Source: CAYLNM01 sp964385045 (GTDB lineage: Bacteria; Planctomycetota; Phycisphaerae; Phycisphaerales; SM1A02). Taken from it: DNA of 64,000 nucleotides. The translations under genes were made by a program, and so were the position numbers. The notes beneath the pieces are model-generated. The model was not told the origin of the DNA and did no database searches. It was given only the letters and a program-made list of their open reading frames with translations. The DNA lies in assembly GCA_964385045.1 (NCBI GenBank), contig CAYLNM010000004.1, forward strand, positions 8,211 to 72,210, given 5' to 3'. Below, piece after piece: positions 1 through 8,315 of the stretch (position 1 is the stretch's first letter; each line of letters starts with the position of its first letter).

Positions 1-777
1 CGGGAAGGGATCGGCCTCCATGCCCACGTGCTGCTGGAAGAAGCTCACGTAGCGGGCGCGGCCGTCGGGGTTGAGGACGGGGTCGATGACGACCACCGAG
101 TCCTCGAGGATGCGCTCGATCTCGGGCGTGCGGCCGGCGGCGAGGCGGTGCGAGACGAGGATCGCGGCCTCGGTGCACGAGGCCTCGTTGCCGTGCACGC
201 TGAAGCTCATCCAGGTGATCGCCGGCGTGTCCTCGACGATGGCGTCGAGGGCGCTGTCCGAGAGCTCGCCCGGCCGGGCGAGCCCGCGGCTGGCGGCCAT
301 GATCTCGTCGAGCCGGTCCTGGTGCTCCGGGGCGGTGATCACCATCACCATGAGGTCGCGGCCCTGCCACGACCGGCCGTAGGGGACGAGCCGGACCCGC
401 GGACTGGCCTCGGCGAGGGCCTCGCACCAGTCCTCGAGCTGTCCGTGGCGGGTGAATCGCTCCCCGATCTCGAAGCCGAGGACGTCGGCCGGCGACGGGA
501 TCGCCGGGTCGGGATCGACGTCGGTCCAGTCGACCGGTCCGGGGAGCTCGTCGACGAGGTCCGCGATGCGCCCGGGGTCCATCCCGGGCGGCAGGTCCGA
601 GCCCGGGGCGAGCGACTCGTCGGCGGTGGCCGCGGCGCCGCCGGCGTACGGCCGGGCGCCGGCGGACGCGGACGAGGTGCCGAGGCCGACGGGCACGGCG
701 CTGCACGCAGCGAGGACCGCGGCGGCGCCGGCGAGGGCCAGGGGAGCGGACGAACGCGACGGACGGACGCTGGGCAT
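1..777 (-). CDS. M14-family zinc carboxypeptidase lipoprotein (C-terminus beyond window)
   Basis: The minus-strand frame is open from an ATG at 777 to the window edge (259 codons), so the C-terminal part is missing. The N-terminus carries a lipoprotein signal: basic start, Ala/Leu-rich segment and lipobox LAAC with Cys25. A metallocarboxypeptidase fold follows. 'WQGRDL' leads into the zinc motif HGNEAS (HxxE), and further on comes the NPDG substrate-binding motif. The third zinc His and the catalytic Glu would lie left of base 1. M14 enzymes remove C-terminal residues from peptides or act on peptidoglycan stem peptides; the substrate here is unknown. The lipobox predicts a membrane-anchored enzyme on the outer face of a membrane. 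A GAGGAGG ribosome site sits 7 nt before the ATG, and a TACCAT -10 box lies at 808-803. The gene is divergent from the HD-domain gene. Confidence 0.88.
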   Translation of the reverse strand, partial: MPSVRPSRSSAPLALAGAAAVLAACSAVPVGLGTSSASAGARPYAGGAAATADESLAPGSDLPPGMDPGRIADLVDELPGPVDWTDVDPDPAIPSPADVLGFEIGERFTRHGQLEDWCEALAEASPRVRLVPYGRSWQGRDLMVMVITAPEHQDRLDEIMAASRGLARPGELSDSALDAIVEDTPAITWMSFSVHGNEASCTEAAILVSHRLAAGRTPEIERILEDSVVVIDPVLNPDGRARYVSFFQQHVGMEADPFP

Positions 778-802
778 GCGGGGGCCTCCTCGGGGACCGG
801 CC

Positions 803-808
803 ATGGTA
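803..808 (-). promoter_or_regulatory. -10 box TACCAT for the M14 gene
   Basis: TACCAT reads on the minus strand about 25 nt before the ATG at 777, which leaves room for a short leader containing GAGGAGG. No clear -35 is visible. Confidence 0.5.
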
Positions 809-864
809 GGGACCGCGCCCCCGCGTCGGTCACCCCCGGCCAACGCCGCCCGTGCGGGCCGCGG

Positions 865-870
865 TAGCAT
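865..870 (+). promoter_or_regulatory. -10 box TAGCAT, leaderless-type, for the HD gene
   Basis: TAGCAT is followed by exactly 6 nt and the ATG at 877. Transcription would start at or next to the ATG. No Shine-Dalgarno sequence is present, which fits a leaderless mRNA. Confidence 0.55.
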
Positions 871-876
871 CGCGGC

Positions 877-1431
877 ATGAACCTCGACGACGCCCGGCGG
901 ATCATGCACGAGTGGACCGAGAGTCCGTCCCTGCGCACCCACATGGAGTGCGTGGCCGCCTGCATGGGGGCCTACGCGGCCGAGATCGCCCCGGACGAGG
1001 CCGAGCGGTGGCGGGTCGCAGGCCTGCTGCACGACTTCGACTACGAGCGCCATCCCTCGATCGAGGAGCATCCGGTCGTCGGGGTGGCGTGGCTGCGCGA
1101 GCACACCGACGTCGACGAGGGGATTCTCGAGGCGATTCTCGGCCACAACGACGCGGCCGGCGTGCCGCGGACCACGCCGATGGCCCGGGCGCTCTTCGCG
1201 GTGGACGAGCTCGCCGGCTTCATCGTCGCGTGCGCGAAGGTCCGGCCGAACGGCATCGCCGACCTCGCCCCGAAGAGCGTGCGGAAGAAGCTCAAGGACA
1301 AGGCGTTCGCGGCCGCGGTGAGCCGCGAGGACATCCGCACCGGGATCGCCGAGCTCGGGGTCGACGAGACCGAGCACGTCCAGCGGTGCATCGACGCCAT
1401 CCGCGGCGAGGCCGAGCGGCTGGGCCTCTGA
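877..1431 (+). CDS. HD-domain metal-dependent phosphohydrolase-like protein
   Basis: A 184-residue soluble protein of the single-domain HD superfamily. His22, the H52-D53 pair in 'GLLHDFDYERHP', a later 'LGHND' His and the Asp in 'AVDELAGF' match the order of metal ligands in stand-alone HD hydrolases. Such proteins hydrolyse phosphomonoesters or nucleotides, but the substrate cannot be read from sequence. The conserved 'KVRPNGIADLAPKSVRKKLKDKAFAAAV' block (shown here only by its ends KVRPNG and FAAAV) is typical of small HDIG-like proteins in many phyla. The ATG follows a TAGCAT box by 6 nt without a ribosome site. The next gene is convergent, 39 bp away, so this gene is probably monocistronic. 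Confidence 0.85.
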   Translation: MNLDDARRIMHEWTESPSLRTHMECVAACMGAYAAEIAPDEAERWRVAGLLHDFDYERHPSIEEHPVVGVAWLREHTDVDEGILEAILGHNDAAGVPRTTPMARALFAVDELAGFIVACAKVRPNGIADLAPKSVRKKLKDKAFAAAVSREDIRTGIAELGVDETEHVQRCIDAIRGEAERLGL

Positions 1432-1470
1432 CGCCCCGCGGCGGCGGACGGGCCGACCGCCGAGGCCGCC

Positions 1471-3081
1471 TCAGCCCGCCGCGCCGCCCGCGGCCGCCTC
1501 GGCCCCGGCGTCCGCCTCGTCCGCGGCGGCGGGCGGGGCGAGCAGCAGGGGGACGCCGTCCGTCCCGCCGGCGCCCGCGCCGGGTGCCGCCGCGTCCGCG
1601 GCCGGCGTCTCCTCCTCGCCCGCCGGCCGCACGAGCTCGCCGAGCGACGGACGCATCGCGTCGAAGTCCTCGGCCGAGATGACGTAGTACCAGTCCGCGA
1701 ACCGCGCGTTGAGCTCGGCCGCCCGCCCGCGGCCCTCCTCGGCCCGGCGCTCCCACGCGAGGACGGCCGGATCGACCGGCGTGCCGTCCTCGTCCGCCGC
1801 GTCGCCGCTCGCCTCGCCGTCCGCCTCGCCGTCGGCCTCGCCGGAAGCCTCCGCGTCCGCCGCCTCCGGGTCGGCCGCGGCCGCCGCCGGCGCGTCCGCG
1901 CCGGCCGCCGGCTCCGGCCTCGGCCCGAGCAGCGACGCGTCGAAGCCCGCGGTGATGAAGACGTAGCGGTGCAGGGAGCGATCGCCTTCGCCCGTCACCG
2001 CCGACGCGGAGTCGGCGGCGTCGTCGCCCGGTCCGGCCGGGTCGTCGCCCGCCGACACCGCGAGCCCGTCGCCCTCGAGCACCTCGCCGAACCGCAGCGT
2101 GGCCACCACGCCGTCGGCCGCCCCGACGCGGATCTCGCCCTCGTTCGACAGCAGCCGGCCGTCGGCGGAGACGAAGAACCCGCGGTCCTGCAGCGACAGC
2201 TGCTCCTCGACGCCCAGCTCGAGGCCCGCATCGGCCCGGAGCCCGGCCGCGAGGCCAGGAGGCTTGGGCCGCACGCCCGTGATCCGGAGCCCGGCGAGCG
2301 CCTCGAGCATCGACGAGACCCGATCCGCGTCGACCTCCGTGTCCGGCGACGCGGGCTCGATCGTCCAGTCGGCGTCCGCGTCCGCGCGCGCGAGCGTGGC
2401 CGAGCCCTCGAAGCTCACCGCCCCGCTCGACTCGTCCACCGCGTAGTCCTGCAGCTCGACGAGCCGCAGGTCCTCGGGGCTCGTCTCCAGAAGCGTGTCG
2501 TCGATCCAGTCGCGGAACCGCACCGAGACGTCCACGTCCGCCCGAACCGCGTAGGTCCGGGGCCGGCCGGGAACCCGCACGTAGCGGAATCCGGGGCGAT
2601 CGGGCACCGGGTCGCCGATGACGTAGTCCGCGAGCACCGCTCCGTCGGCGTCGCGGAGGGTGATGCGGTCGCCGCGGCCGGACAGCGCGACCGACGCCTC
2701 GTCGAGCGGGTCGATCACGCCGAAGGCCTCGTGGTCGCGGGCGCGGTCCGAGCGGATGACGTCCTTGCGGAGGTCCATCACGCTCGCGGCGGTGCGGGCG
2801 AGCCGCTCCTCGCCGTCGGCGGGGTAGTCGTGGTGCGAGGGGATCGTCCAGCCGTCCTCGGTGCGGTGCACCTTGAAGGCCCGCACGATCCCGGCATCCT
2901 CCTGCCACGAGAAGACCTCGAGCGAGGCCGCGGCCGCGGGGTCGGTGAAGCCGGGGTAGAAGGCCTCGCCCTGCTCGGCGAGGGCGGTCGCCTCCGGCGG
3001 GGCGGGGCGGGTCAGGACGGTGATCCCGGCGATCGCGACCGCGGCGGCCGCGATCACCCCGGTGCGGACGAGGTCGTTCAC
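1471..3081 (-). CDS. DUF4340-type protein, last gene of a Gld-like ABC operon
   Basis: A 536-residue protein with one N-terminal membrane segment (about residues 7-22) followed by an extracytoplasmic region. Its layout of short repeated beta units ('DGWTIPSHHDYPADG', 'ADYVIGDP.P', 'FRYVRVPG') is that of DUF4340 proteins, which commonly follow GldF/GldG genes. The last third is low-complexity Ala/Glu/Asp/Gly, including tandem 'EASGEADGEADG'-like repeats near 1800-1870. The GTG start at 3081 overlaps the TGA of the upstream permease gene (GTGA, 3078-3081), so the two are translationally coupled. It is likely an accessory subunit of the transporter; molecular function is unknown for the family. 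Confidence 0.8.
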   Translation of the reverse strand: MNDLVRTGVIAAAAVAIAGITVLTRPAPPEATALAEQGEAFYPGFTDPAAAASLEVFSWQEDAGIVRAFKVHRTEDGWTIPSHHDYPADGEERLARTAASVMDLRKDVIRSDRARDHEAFGVIDPLDEASVALSGRGDRITLRDADGAVLADYVIGDPVPDRPGFRYVRVPGRPRTYAVRADVDVSVRFRDWIDDTLLETSPEDLRLVELQDYAVDESSGAVSFEGSATLARADADADWTIEPASPDTEVDADRVSSMLEALAGLRITGVRPKPPGLAAGLRADAGLELGVEEQLSLQDRGFFVSADGRLLSNEGEIRVGAADGVVATLRFGEVLEGDGLAVSAGDDPAGPGDDAADSASAVTGEGDRSLHRYVFITAGFDASLLGPRPEPAAGADAPAAAAADPEAADAEASGEADGEADGEASGDAADEDGTPVDPAVLAWERRAEEGRGRAAELNARFADWYYVISAEDFDAMRPSLGELVRPAGEEETPAADAAAPGAGAGGTDGVPLLLAPPAAADEADAGAEAAAGGAAG

Positions 3082-5936
3082 GATCGGTCCTCCGAGTCGA
3101 CGGGGGTGCCGGCGACGGTCCCGGGACCGGCGGCCCCGCCGGCGGGGGCGTCGCGGTCCGAGCGGCGGGCGGCGGGCACCCCCTCCGCCTCCCGGGCGCG
3201 GCGACGGGCGAACAGCACGCCGGCGAGGACGAGGGCGGGCACGGGCGGCAGCACCGCGGCCCACACGCGGATTCCCTGCTGGGTGGACGCGATGCTCGCC
3301 TCCATCTCCGCCCGGGCGGCGGCGACCGCGCGCTCCTTCTCCTGCTCGATCCGGGCCTCGGCCAGCGTGAGCCGCCGCTGCTCCCGCTCCTGCACGCTCC
3401 GCTCGAGGATGCGGCGGGTGCGCTCGTCGAGGTCGTCGCGGCCACGGATCTCGGCCACCCGCTCGTCGAGCCGGTCCTGGGCCTCGGCCAGCCGCGCGGC
3501 CGCCTCGGCCTCGGCCTCCTCGCGCCGCTCGCGCTCGGCCTCGGTGAACTCCGCGACCACCGTCTCGAGGCGCGTCAGGCTGCGGTGCTGCGGCCGGTGC
3601 GTCCGCAGGTCGACGAACGACTCGTCGCCCGCGAGGACGTCGATGCAGTTGAGGGCGAAGGTGACGTTGTCGAAGTCGAGGCCCTCGATGCCGCGCCGGC
3701 GCAGGGCGAAGAACTGCTCCGACACGACGTCCGCGTCGGCGACGAGGACGACGTCGATCCGCTTCGGCTCGGGGGCGGCGCCGGTCTCGCCGTCCACTGC
3801 CTCCGCATCGTCTGCCGGGCTCGCCGCGGCGTCGGCCGCCTCCTCCGGGGCCGCCTGCTCCGGGGCCGGCGCGCCGGCGGGGGCCGCGTCGTCGGGTTCC
3901 TCCGCGGGCAGCGTCCCGCGCACCCGCATCGCCAGGGCGGCCGGCCGATCGTCCGCGAACCGCGTCGGGTCGGGGTTCAGCTGCAGGCCGAGGAAGCCGC
4001 GTTGCAGCAGCGACGAGGCGGGGGTGGTGCCGATCGGGCCCGTCGCGGTGAGCAGCACGTCGCGCTCGAGCTCGGCCCCCGGGATCGGCGGGCCCGCGTC
4101 GAGCCGGCCGGGATAGAGCAGGACCATCTCCTGCAGCCCGGCGGAGATCGTCGCCCGCGGATCGAAGGGCGCGGCCGCGTCGCCGGTCGCCCCCGCGCTG
4201 AGGAAGACGATCTCCGGCGGCGCGTCGGCGAAGGCGGGGTACGGATTGGCGCCGGACCACGTGACGTCCGGGCTCATCCGCAGCCCGAGCCCGGCGAGGA
4301 ATCCGGTGACGTCGCCCTTGGGCTCCGGCGGCGCCTGGTTCTGCTGGAAGGGGCTCCGGCCCGCGTCGGCGGGCAGGCTCATCGCCAGCGACGGGTCGAA
4401 GGTCGGCAGCGGGTCGTCCAGCAGCAGGGCGGGCAGGCCGCCCTCGATCGCGGTGCGCAGGGCGTCGAGCCCCGTCTGCGGCAGCGCCGAGGGCATCACC
4501 GCGACCACGGCGTCGAGGTCCTCGGGATACGGCCCCTCGGCCGGGACCTCGACCACCTCGTACTGCTTGCGGAGCTCCTCCACCAGCGACCACGCCGGCA
4601 GGCTGCTCATGGTCTGGAAGTCGAAGCCGCCGAAGACGCGGGCGGGCGTGGCGACGACGCCGATCCGCTTGCGGTCGGCCCGGGAGACGACGCGGACGGA
4701 GCGGGCGAGCTCGTACTCGACCGGCAGGCCGGGGTCGAGGAAGGGGATCGTGAACGTCTCGGGCCCGCTCGTGAGGACGACGCCGAGGAAGATCTGCTCC
4801 ACGCCGCGCCGGGCCCCCTCGGTGGTCAGGACGTCGCGGCCCACGATGCCGTGGTTCTCGGCCGCGAGGCTCGCGGTCTCGGTGAAGGGCTCGGTGTCGC
4901 GGATGGCCACCTCGAGCCGCGGCCCGGCGAGCTCGTCGAAGCGGCGGAGCAGCGTCACCAGGTTCCGCCGGACCGTGACGTACGGCTCGGGCACCTCCGG
5001 GCTCACGAACGCCTCCACCGTCACCCGCCGGTCCTCCGGAATCGCGTCGAGGATCGCGGCGGTCGCCGGCTGCAGCGTGTGCAGCCGCTCGCTCGTGGCA
5101 TCGACCGCCGCCCCCGCCCGGCCCGAGAGCGTCGCGAGGCAGATCGCGATCGCGCCGAGGCTGATCGAGCGGATGGCGAGGTGGCCCGCCGCCTCCGCCG
5201 AGCGCTCGCCCCCGGCGACGTGCCGACGACCGATCACGCCGACGCCGAGGTAGAGCATCACCGCCGCGAGCCCGACGAAGGACAGCACGCCCGACATCGG
5301 CACGAGGCCCTCGCCGAAGGGCTCGAACCAGCTCCGGACGCCGAGCGGGGCGAGCACCGCGCCGGCCGGGCCGAGGGCCTCGGCCGCGACGTCGGCGAAG
5401 ACGAACGCGGCGCAGAGCGCGGCTCCGATCAGGAACGCGACGGTGGCGTTGCTGCTGAGCAGCGAGCCGATCATCGCCACCGCGAGCAGGGCCGCCCCGA
5501 GCAGCCAGTAGCCCAGGTAGGTCGCGGCCACGAGGCCCGGGTCGGGATCGCCGAGCCACGCGAGCACCGCGACGTGGCTCAGCGACAGCAGCACCGCCAC
5601 GGTGTGGATCCCGAGGACGGCGAGGTACTTGCCGAGCACCACGTCGGCGTCGCGGCCGGGCAGGGTCAGCAGCAGCTCCTCGGTGCCGAGCCGCCGCTCC
5701 TCGCTCCACGCGTTCATGGCGAGGGCGGGGGCGAACACGACCATCAGCAGCGGGAAGAACCGGTTGAGCTGATCGAGCGTGGCGAGGTTGTCGAGGAAGA
5801 ACGCCGGCCGCCAGAACGCCGCCATCGCTCCGAGCAGGATGAAGGCGGTGATGAACAGGTAGCCGGTGGGGTTCAGGAAGTAGCTGGTGAAGTTCCGTCG
5901 GAGGACGGCGAGCACCATGCGGGGCTGGATCGCCAT
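3078..5936 (-). CDS. GldF-GldG fusion: ABC-2 permease joined to Gld-type extracytoplasmic domain
   Basis: A 952-residue protein joining two chains that are separate in gliding bacteroidetes. Residues 1-250 form an ABC-2 type permease with about six membrane helices ('FITAFILLGAMAAFW', 'AYLAV.GIHTVAVLLSL' region) and the 'AMNAWSEERRLGTEELLLTLP' motif of GldF-like permeases. Residues about 260-700 are the GldG-like ABC-associated domain, ending in 'LPALLLDDPLPTFDP'. An acidic Ala/Pro linker, a charged coiled coil (about 790-880) and a last membrane helix ('VLPPVPALVLAGVLFA') follow. Family knowledge: these systems export or move surface components, and only in Bacteroidetes is gliding shown. 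ATG 5936 has a weak GAGG site. It overlaps the downstream DUF4340 gene, and the ATPase lies 70 bp upstream. Confidence 0.88.
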   Translation of the reverse strand: MAIQPRMVLAVLRRNFTSYFLNPTGYLFITAFILLGAMAAFWRPAFFLDNLATLDQLNRFFPLLMVVFAPALAMNAWSEERRLGTEELLLTLPGRDADVVLGKYLAVLGIHTVAVLLSLSHVAVLAWLGDPDPGLVAATYLGYWLLGAALLAVAMIGSLLSSNATVAFLIGAALCAAFVFADVAAEALGPAGAVLAPLGVRSWFEPFGEGLVPMSGVLSFVGLAAVMLYLGVGVIGRRHVAGGERSAEAAGHLAIRSISLGAIAICLATLSGRAGAAVDATSERLHTLQPATAAILDAIPEDRRVTVEAFVSPEVPEPYVTVRRNLVTLLRRFDELAGPRLEVAIRDTEPFTETASLAAENHGIVGRDVLTTEGARRGVEQIFLGVVLTSGPETFTIPFLDPGLPVEYELARSVRVVSRADRKRIGVVATPARVFGGFDFQTMSSLPAWSLVEELRKQYEVVEVPAEGPYPEDLDAVVAVMPSALPQTGLDALRTAIEGGLPALLLDDPLPTFDPSLAMSLPADAGRSPFQQNQAPPEPKGDVTGFLAGLGLRMSPDVTWSGANPYPAFADAPPEIVFLSAGATGDAAAPFDPRATISAGLQEMVLLYPGRLDAGPPIPGAELERDVLLTATGPIGTTPASSLLQRGFLGLQLNPDPTRFADDRPAALAMRVRGTLPAEEPDDAAPAGAPAPEQAAPEEAADAAASPADDAEAVDGETGAAPEPKRIDVVLVADADVVSEQFFALRRRGIEGLDFDNVTFALNCIDVLAGDESFVDLRTHRPQHRSLTRLETVVAEFTEAERERREEAEAEAAARLAEAQDRLDERVAEIRGRDDLDERTRRILERSVQEREQRRLTLAEARIEQEKERAVAAARAEMEASIASTQQGIRVWAAVLPPVPALVLAGVLFARRRAREAEGVPAARRSDRDAPAGGAAGPGTVAGTPVDSEDRS

Positions 5937-6006
5937 GGCGGTCGAACCTCGGGGGACTGGCGGGTGGCGGGTGGCGGAGCGAGCGGGCGTGGTGGTGCCC
6001 GCGCCG

Positions 6007-6810
6007 TCAGGTCGCGGTCGGCTCCGGGGCCGGGTTGCGGCGGGATGCGCCGCCCGGCCCGGCGGACGGCGGCGGGCCCGGCCGCGGCAGCTCGTCGCCG
6101 CGGCCGGTGAGCTCCGCGAACCGCGCGTCGAGGTCGCCCCCGGCGCGGAAGGCCTCGAGGTCGCCGTCGAAGACCAGCCGGCCCTCGTGCACGAAGAGCA
6201 CCCGGTCGGCGATCGCCTCGACCTCCTGCAGGATGTGGGTCGACAGCAGGACCGTGCGCTCGCGGCCGAGCTCGCGGATCAGGGCCCGGACGTGGCGGAT
6301 CTGGTTCGGGTCGAGGCCGGCGGTGGGCTCGTCGAGGATCAGGACGTCGGGCTCGTGCAGGATCGCATGGGCGAGGCCGACCCGCTGGCGGAAGCCGCGG
6401 GAGAGCTTGCGGATCGGCTTGTGCGCGACCTCCTCGAGCTCGCAGCGCCCGATCGCCGCGTCCATGCCGCGCCCCAGCGCGGCTCCGCCAAGCCCACGGG
6501 CCTCGCCGAAGAAGCGCAGCAGCTCGACCGGCGTCATGTCGGGGTACAGCGGACCGTTCTCGGGCAGGTAGCCCAGCCGGGCCGCGGCCTCGGTGCGCCG
6601 GCTCGCCACGTCGATGCCGGCGATCGCCGCCCGGCCGCGGGTGGGGGCGATGAAGCCGGTGAGCATCTTCATCGTGGTGGACTTGCCGGCGCCGTTGGGG
6701 CCGAGGAAGGCGGCCACCTGTCCGCGCGGCACGGTGAAGCTGACCTCGCGCACCGCGGCGAGGCGTCCGTAGACGCGGGTCAGCCCGTCGGCCTCGATCA
6801 TCGTCTCCAT
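6007..6810 (-). CDS. ABC transporter ATPase, GldA-like
   Basis: A 267-residue ABC ATPase. Walker A is GPNGAGKST (residues 37-45), followed by the Q-loop region 'LGYLPENGPLYPDMT', signature LSRGFRQRV, Walker B VLILDEPTAGLD and switch His in 'LLSTHILQEVE'. The PENGPLYPDMT block is typical of GldA/ABC-2 exporters. A Pro/Gly-rich tail follows residue 245. The chosen ATG at 6810 begins METMIEADGL, and GGAGAGGAG precedes it by about 10 nt; longer in-frame starts to 6939 encode only low-complexity Arg/Pro. It powers the GldFG-like permease encoded next and heads the three-gene leftward operon. Confidence 0.92.
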   Translation of the reverse strand: METMIEADGLTRVYGRLAAVREVSFTVPRGQVAAFLGPNGAGKSTTMKMLTGFIAPTRGRAAIAGIDVASRRTEAAARLGYLPENGPLYPDMTPVELLRFFGEARGLGGAALGRGMDAAIGRCELEEVAHKPIRKLSRGFRQRVGLAHAILHEPDVLILDEPTAGLDPNQIRHVRALIRELGRERTVLLSTHILQEVEAIADRVLFVHEGRLVFDGDLEAFRAGGDLDARFAELTGRGDELPRPGPPPSAGPGGASRRNPAPEPTAT

Positions 6811-7333
6811 GCGGCGATGACTCCTCTCCGGAACGTTCGGGGTCGGCGTGCGTCGTCGGCCGTCGAGCAAGCGGCGTGCCGGTCCGGGCGGGCGGCGGTC
6901 CGGGGGCGGTCCGGGGGCGGCTCGGGGCCGGCCGGCCACGCGACTGCACGGGTGCGCCGCCCCCGGCGGCGGCGACTGTCAAAGCGGCAGCCTGCCGGGC
7001 GTGCGGGCGAGGCGCCCCCGGCGGGCGGATCGTCACGTCGCGGCGGTCTGGTCGGCGGCGGACCGACGGGCGAGCGGGCGCGTCGGTGGACGCTGGCGGG
7101 CCGGAGCGTCACGCCCGGGCGGCGTGGCCGGCGGCGGGCCGGACGGGGCGCGTTGGCGGCGACGGGCGCGGACGGGCGGAAGGCCGCGTCGCGTCGAGGT
7201 GGCCGGCGCGGGCCGAAGGGCGAGCGTTGGCGGCGACGGGCGCGGACGGGCGGAACGCCGCGGCGCGGCGACGCGGCCGGCGGGGGGGCGGAAGGGCGCG
7301 CGGTGGCGTCGACGAGCGCGGTCGCGCGGCGGC
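6811..7333. other. 523-bp intergenic region, GC-rich, with minisatellite
   Basis: This stretch separates the ABC ATPase start from the DUF493 stop; both genes point left. No credible gene is seen, since the open frames are Arg/Pro/Gly-rich composition artefacts. The right half (7080-7331) holds degenerate 74-76 bp tandem repeats, described separately. The promoter of the ABC operon must lie here but no TAnnnT box is evident. Confidence 0.6.
7080..7331. repeat. Degenerate 74-76 bp tandem repeat (minisatellite)
   Basis: A 32-bp core beginning GCGTTGGCGGCGACGGGCGC is repeated identically at 7150-7181 and 7224-7255. A third, diverged copy is at 7300-7331 (GCGGTGGCGTCGACGAGCGC at its start). The flanks also match: each core is followed by GCCGCG... 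and GGCCGGCG..., giving units of 74 and 76 bp. A weaker fourth copy may precede 7150. The array is noncoding. Confidence 0.7.
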
Positions 7334-7618
7334 TCAGAGCACGAGCCGGATGGCGTCGTGCTCCTGCAGGGCGGCGAGAATCCGCAGCCGGTGCGGCTCG
7401 TCGTCGACGAGGACGCGGATCCGTACCGAGTGCCAGCGGCCCCGGCGGCTCTCGGCACCACCTTCCCACTCGTGCTCGGCCGGCCCCACCGCGTCGCGGA
7501 CCGCCGCCCGCACCGCATCGGGGTCCGCGCCGATCACGTGGTACGACCAGTGCGTGGGGTACTCGATGTCCGGGCGGCCCGGGCCGCCGTCGCCGAAGAT
7601 GGAGGGGATCCCGGCCAT
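7334..7618 (-). CDS. DUF493 (YbeD/UPF0250-like) small protein
   Basis: A 94-residue protein. The sequence 'IEYPTHWSYHVIGADPDAVRAAV' (key pieces YPTHWSYHVIG and AVRAAV) and the later 'GRWHSVRIRVLVDDEPHRLRILAAL' pattern fit DUF493: a beta-alpha-beta-beta-alpha-beta fold with the conserved FP(c)-Y-K-G equivalent and a late 'S..v.v.v' strand. Family members such as E. coli YbeD are cytosolic with unclear function, and some act as small regulators. The ATG at 7618 is chosen because conserved sequence begins there. No ribosome site is present; instead TAGACT ends 7 nt upstream, so the mRNA is probably leaderless. It is divergent from the membrane protein gene at 7679. Confidence 0.8.
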   Translation of the reverse strand: MAGIPSIFGDGGPGRPDIEYPTHWSYHVIGADPDAVRAAVRDAVGPAEHEWEGGAESRRGRWHSVRIRVLVDDEPHRLRILAALQEHDAIRLVL

Positions 7619-7625
7619 GGGGCGA

Positions 7626-7631
7626 AGTCTA
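7626..7631 (-). promoter_or_regulatory. -10 box TAGACT, leaderless-type, for DUF493 gene
   Basis: The minus-strand TAGACT is separated from the ATG at 7618 by 7 nt, with no ribosome site between. It shares a 60-bp divergent region with the next promoter. Confidence 0.5.
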
Positions 7632-7663
7632 CGTCCCGGGTTCCCCCGAGGTCGGCAGTGGTC

Positions 7664-7669
7664 TACCAT
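7664..7669 (+). promoter_or_regulatory. -10 box TACCAT for the 7679 gene
   Basis: TACCAT lies 9 nt before the ATG at 7679. A GGAG directly abuts the ATG (1 nt or less), which is too close to serve as a normal ribosome site, so a leaderless or near-leaderless transcript is likely. Confidence 0.45.
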
Positions 7670-7678
7670 CGCCCGGAG

Positions 7679-8218
7679 ATGAGGAGAGAGGAGCACGGCT
7701 CGGGCCCCGGGATCCTGCAGCGAGCGGCCTGGTGGTCGCTCGCCGTGGTGCACGTGGTACCGCTCGTGCGGATCGCGCCCGCCGTGGGCGACGACCCAGC
7801 CCGGCATGCCGCCAGCCTCGCGCTCCTGCTCGCCGTCGTCGCGTTCTGCGTCGCGGCCGCCACGCTCGATCGCCGCCGTGGCGTTCGCGGACGCGGCTCC
7901 ACCGTCGTCTTCCTGCTCGCCGCCGCGGTCGCGCACCACGATGCCGTGGGCTCGCCGCCGCCGGCCGAGCTGCCCGCCCCGGTGGTCCCGGTGCTGCTCG
8001 GGGGCGGAGCGGCCGCCGCCGCGAGCCCGTGGCTCCGCCGCCTGCGACGGGCCCTGCGCCGCCTCGGCGACCGGCTCGCGGCCGCGTTCGGCCGCCCGCT
8101 CCCGCCGGTCGCGGCGACGCGTGCGCGGCTCGCCCGCCCGTCGGCGCGGCCGATCCGCCGCGTCGGCGGACCGCCTCCGGTGCGCGGCCCTCCGGCGATC
8201 GGCCTCGCCATCGCCTGA
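7679..8218 (+). CDS. Small hypothetical membrane protein
   Basis: A 179-residue protein that I do not recognise. It has hydrophobic segments at about residues 16-34, 43-62 and 73-88, possibly a fourth near 100-115, then a strongly basic Arg/Pro-rich C-terminal tail likely to be cytoplasmic. The start is supported by the TACCAT box placed just upstream and by the divergent arrangement with the DUF493 gene. The PEP-CTERM gene starts 97 bp downstream, so the two might be co-transcribed. The frame is clean, but in DNA this GC-rich that alone is weak evidence, so existence is less certain than for its neighbours. Confidence 0.55.
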   Translation: MRREEHGSGPGILQRAAWWSLAVVHVVPLVRIAPAVGDDPARHAASLALLLAVVAFCVAAATLDRRRGVRGRGSTVVFLLAAAVAHHDAVGSPPPAELPAPVVPVLLGGGAAAAASPWLRRLRRALRRLGDRLAAAFGRPLPPVAATRARLARPSARPIRRVGGPPPVRGPPAIGLAIA

Positions 8219-8315
8219 GGCGGCCGCCGGCCGCCCACCCCAGCTTCCCACGCCTTCCCACGCGCCGCGCGGGAGTCGGGCGTCGCGCCCGCCCGCGCCG
8301 CGGAGACGACATCCC

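Noticed and set aside
7080..7331. Repeat array considered as a CRISPR or integron site
   Set aside because: Only 2-4 copies, units of 74-76 bp contiguous and diverging throughout, with no cas or integrase gene nearby.
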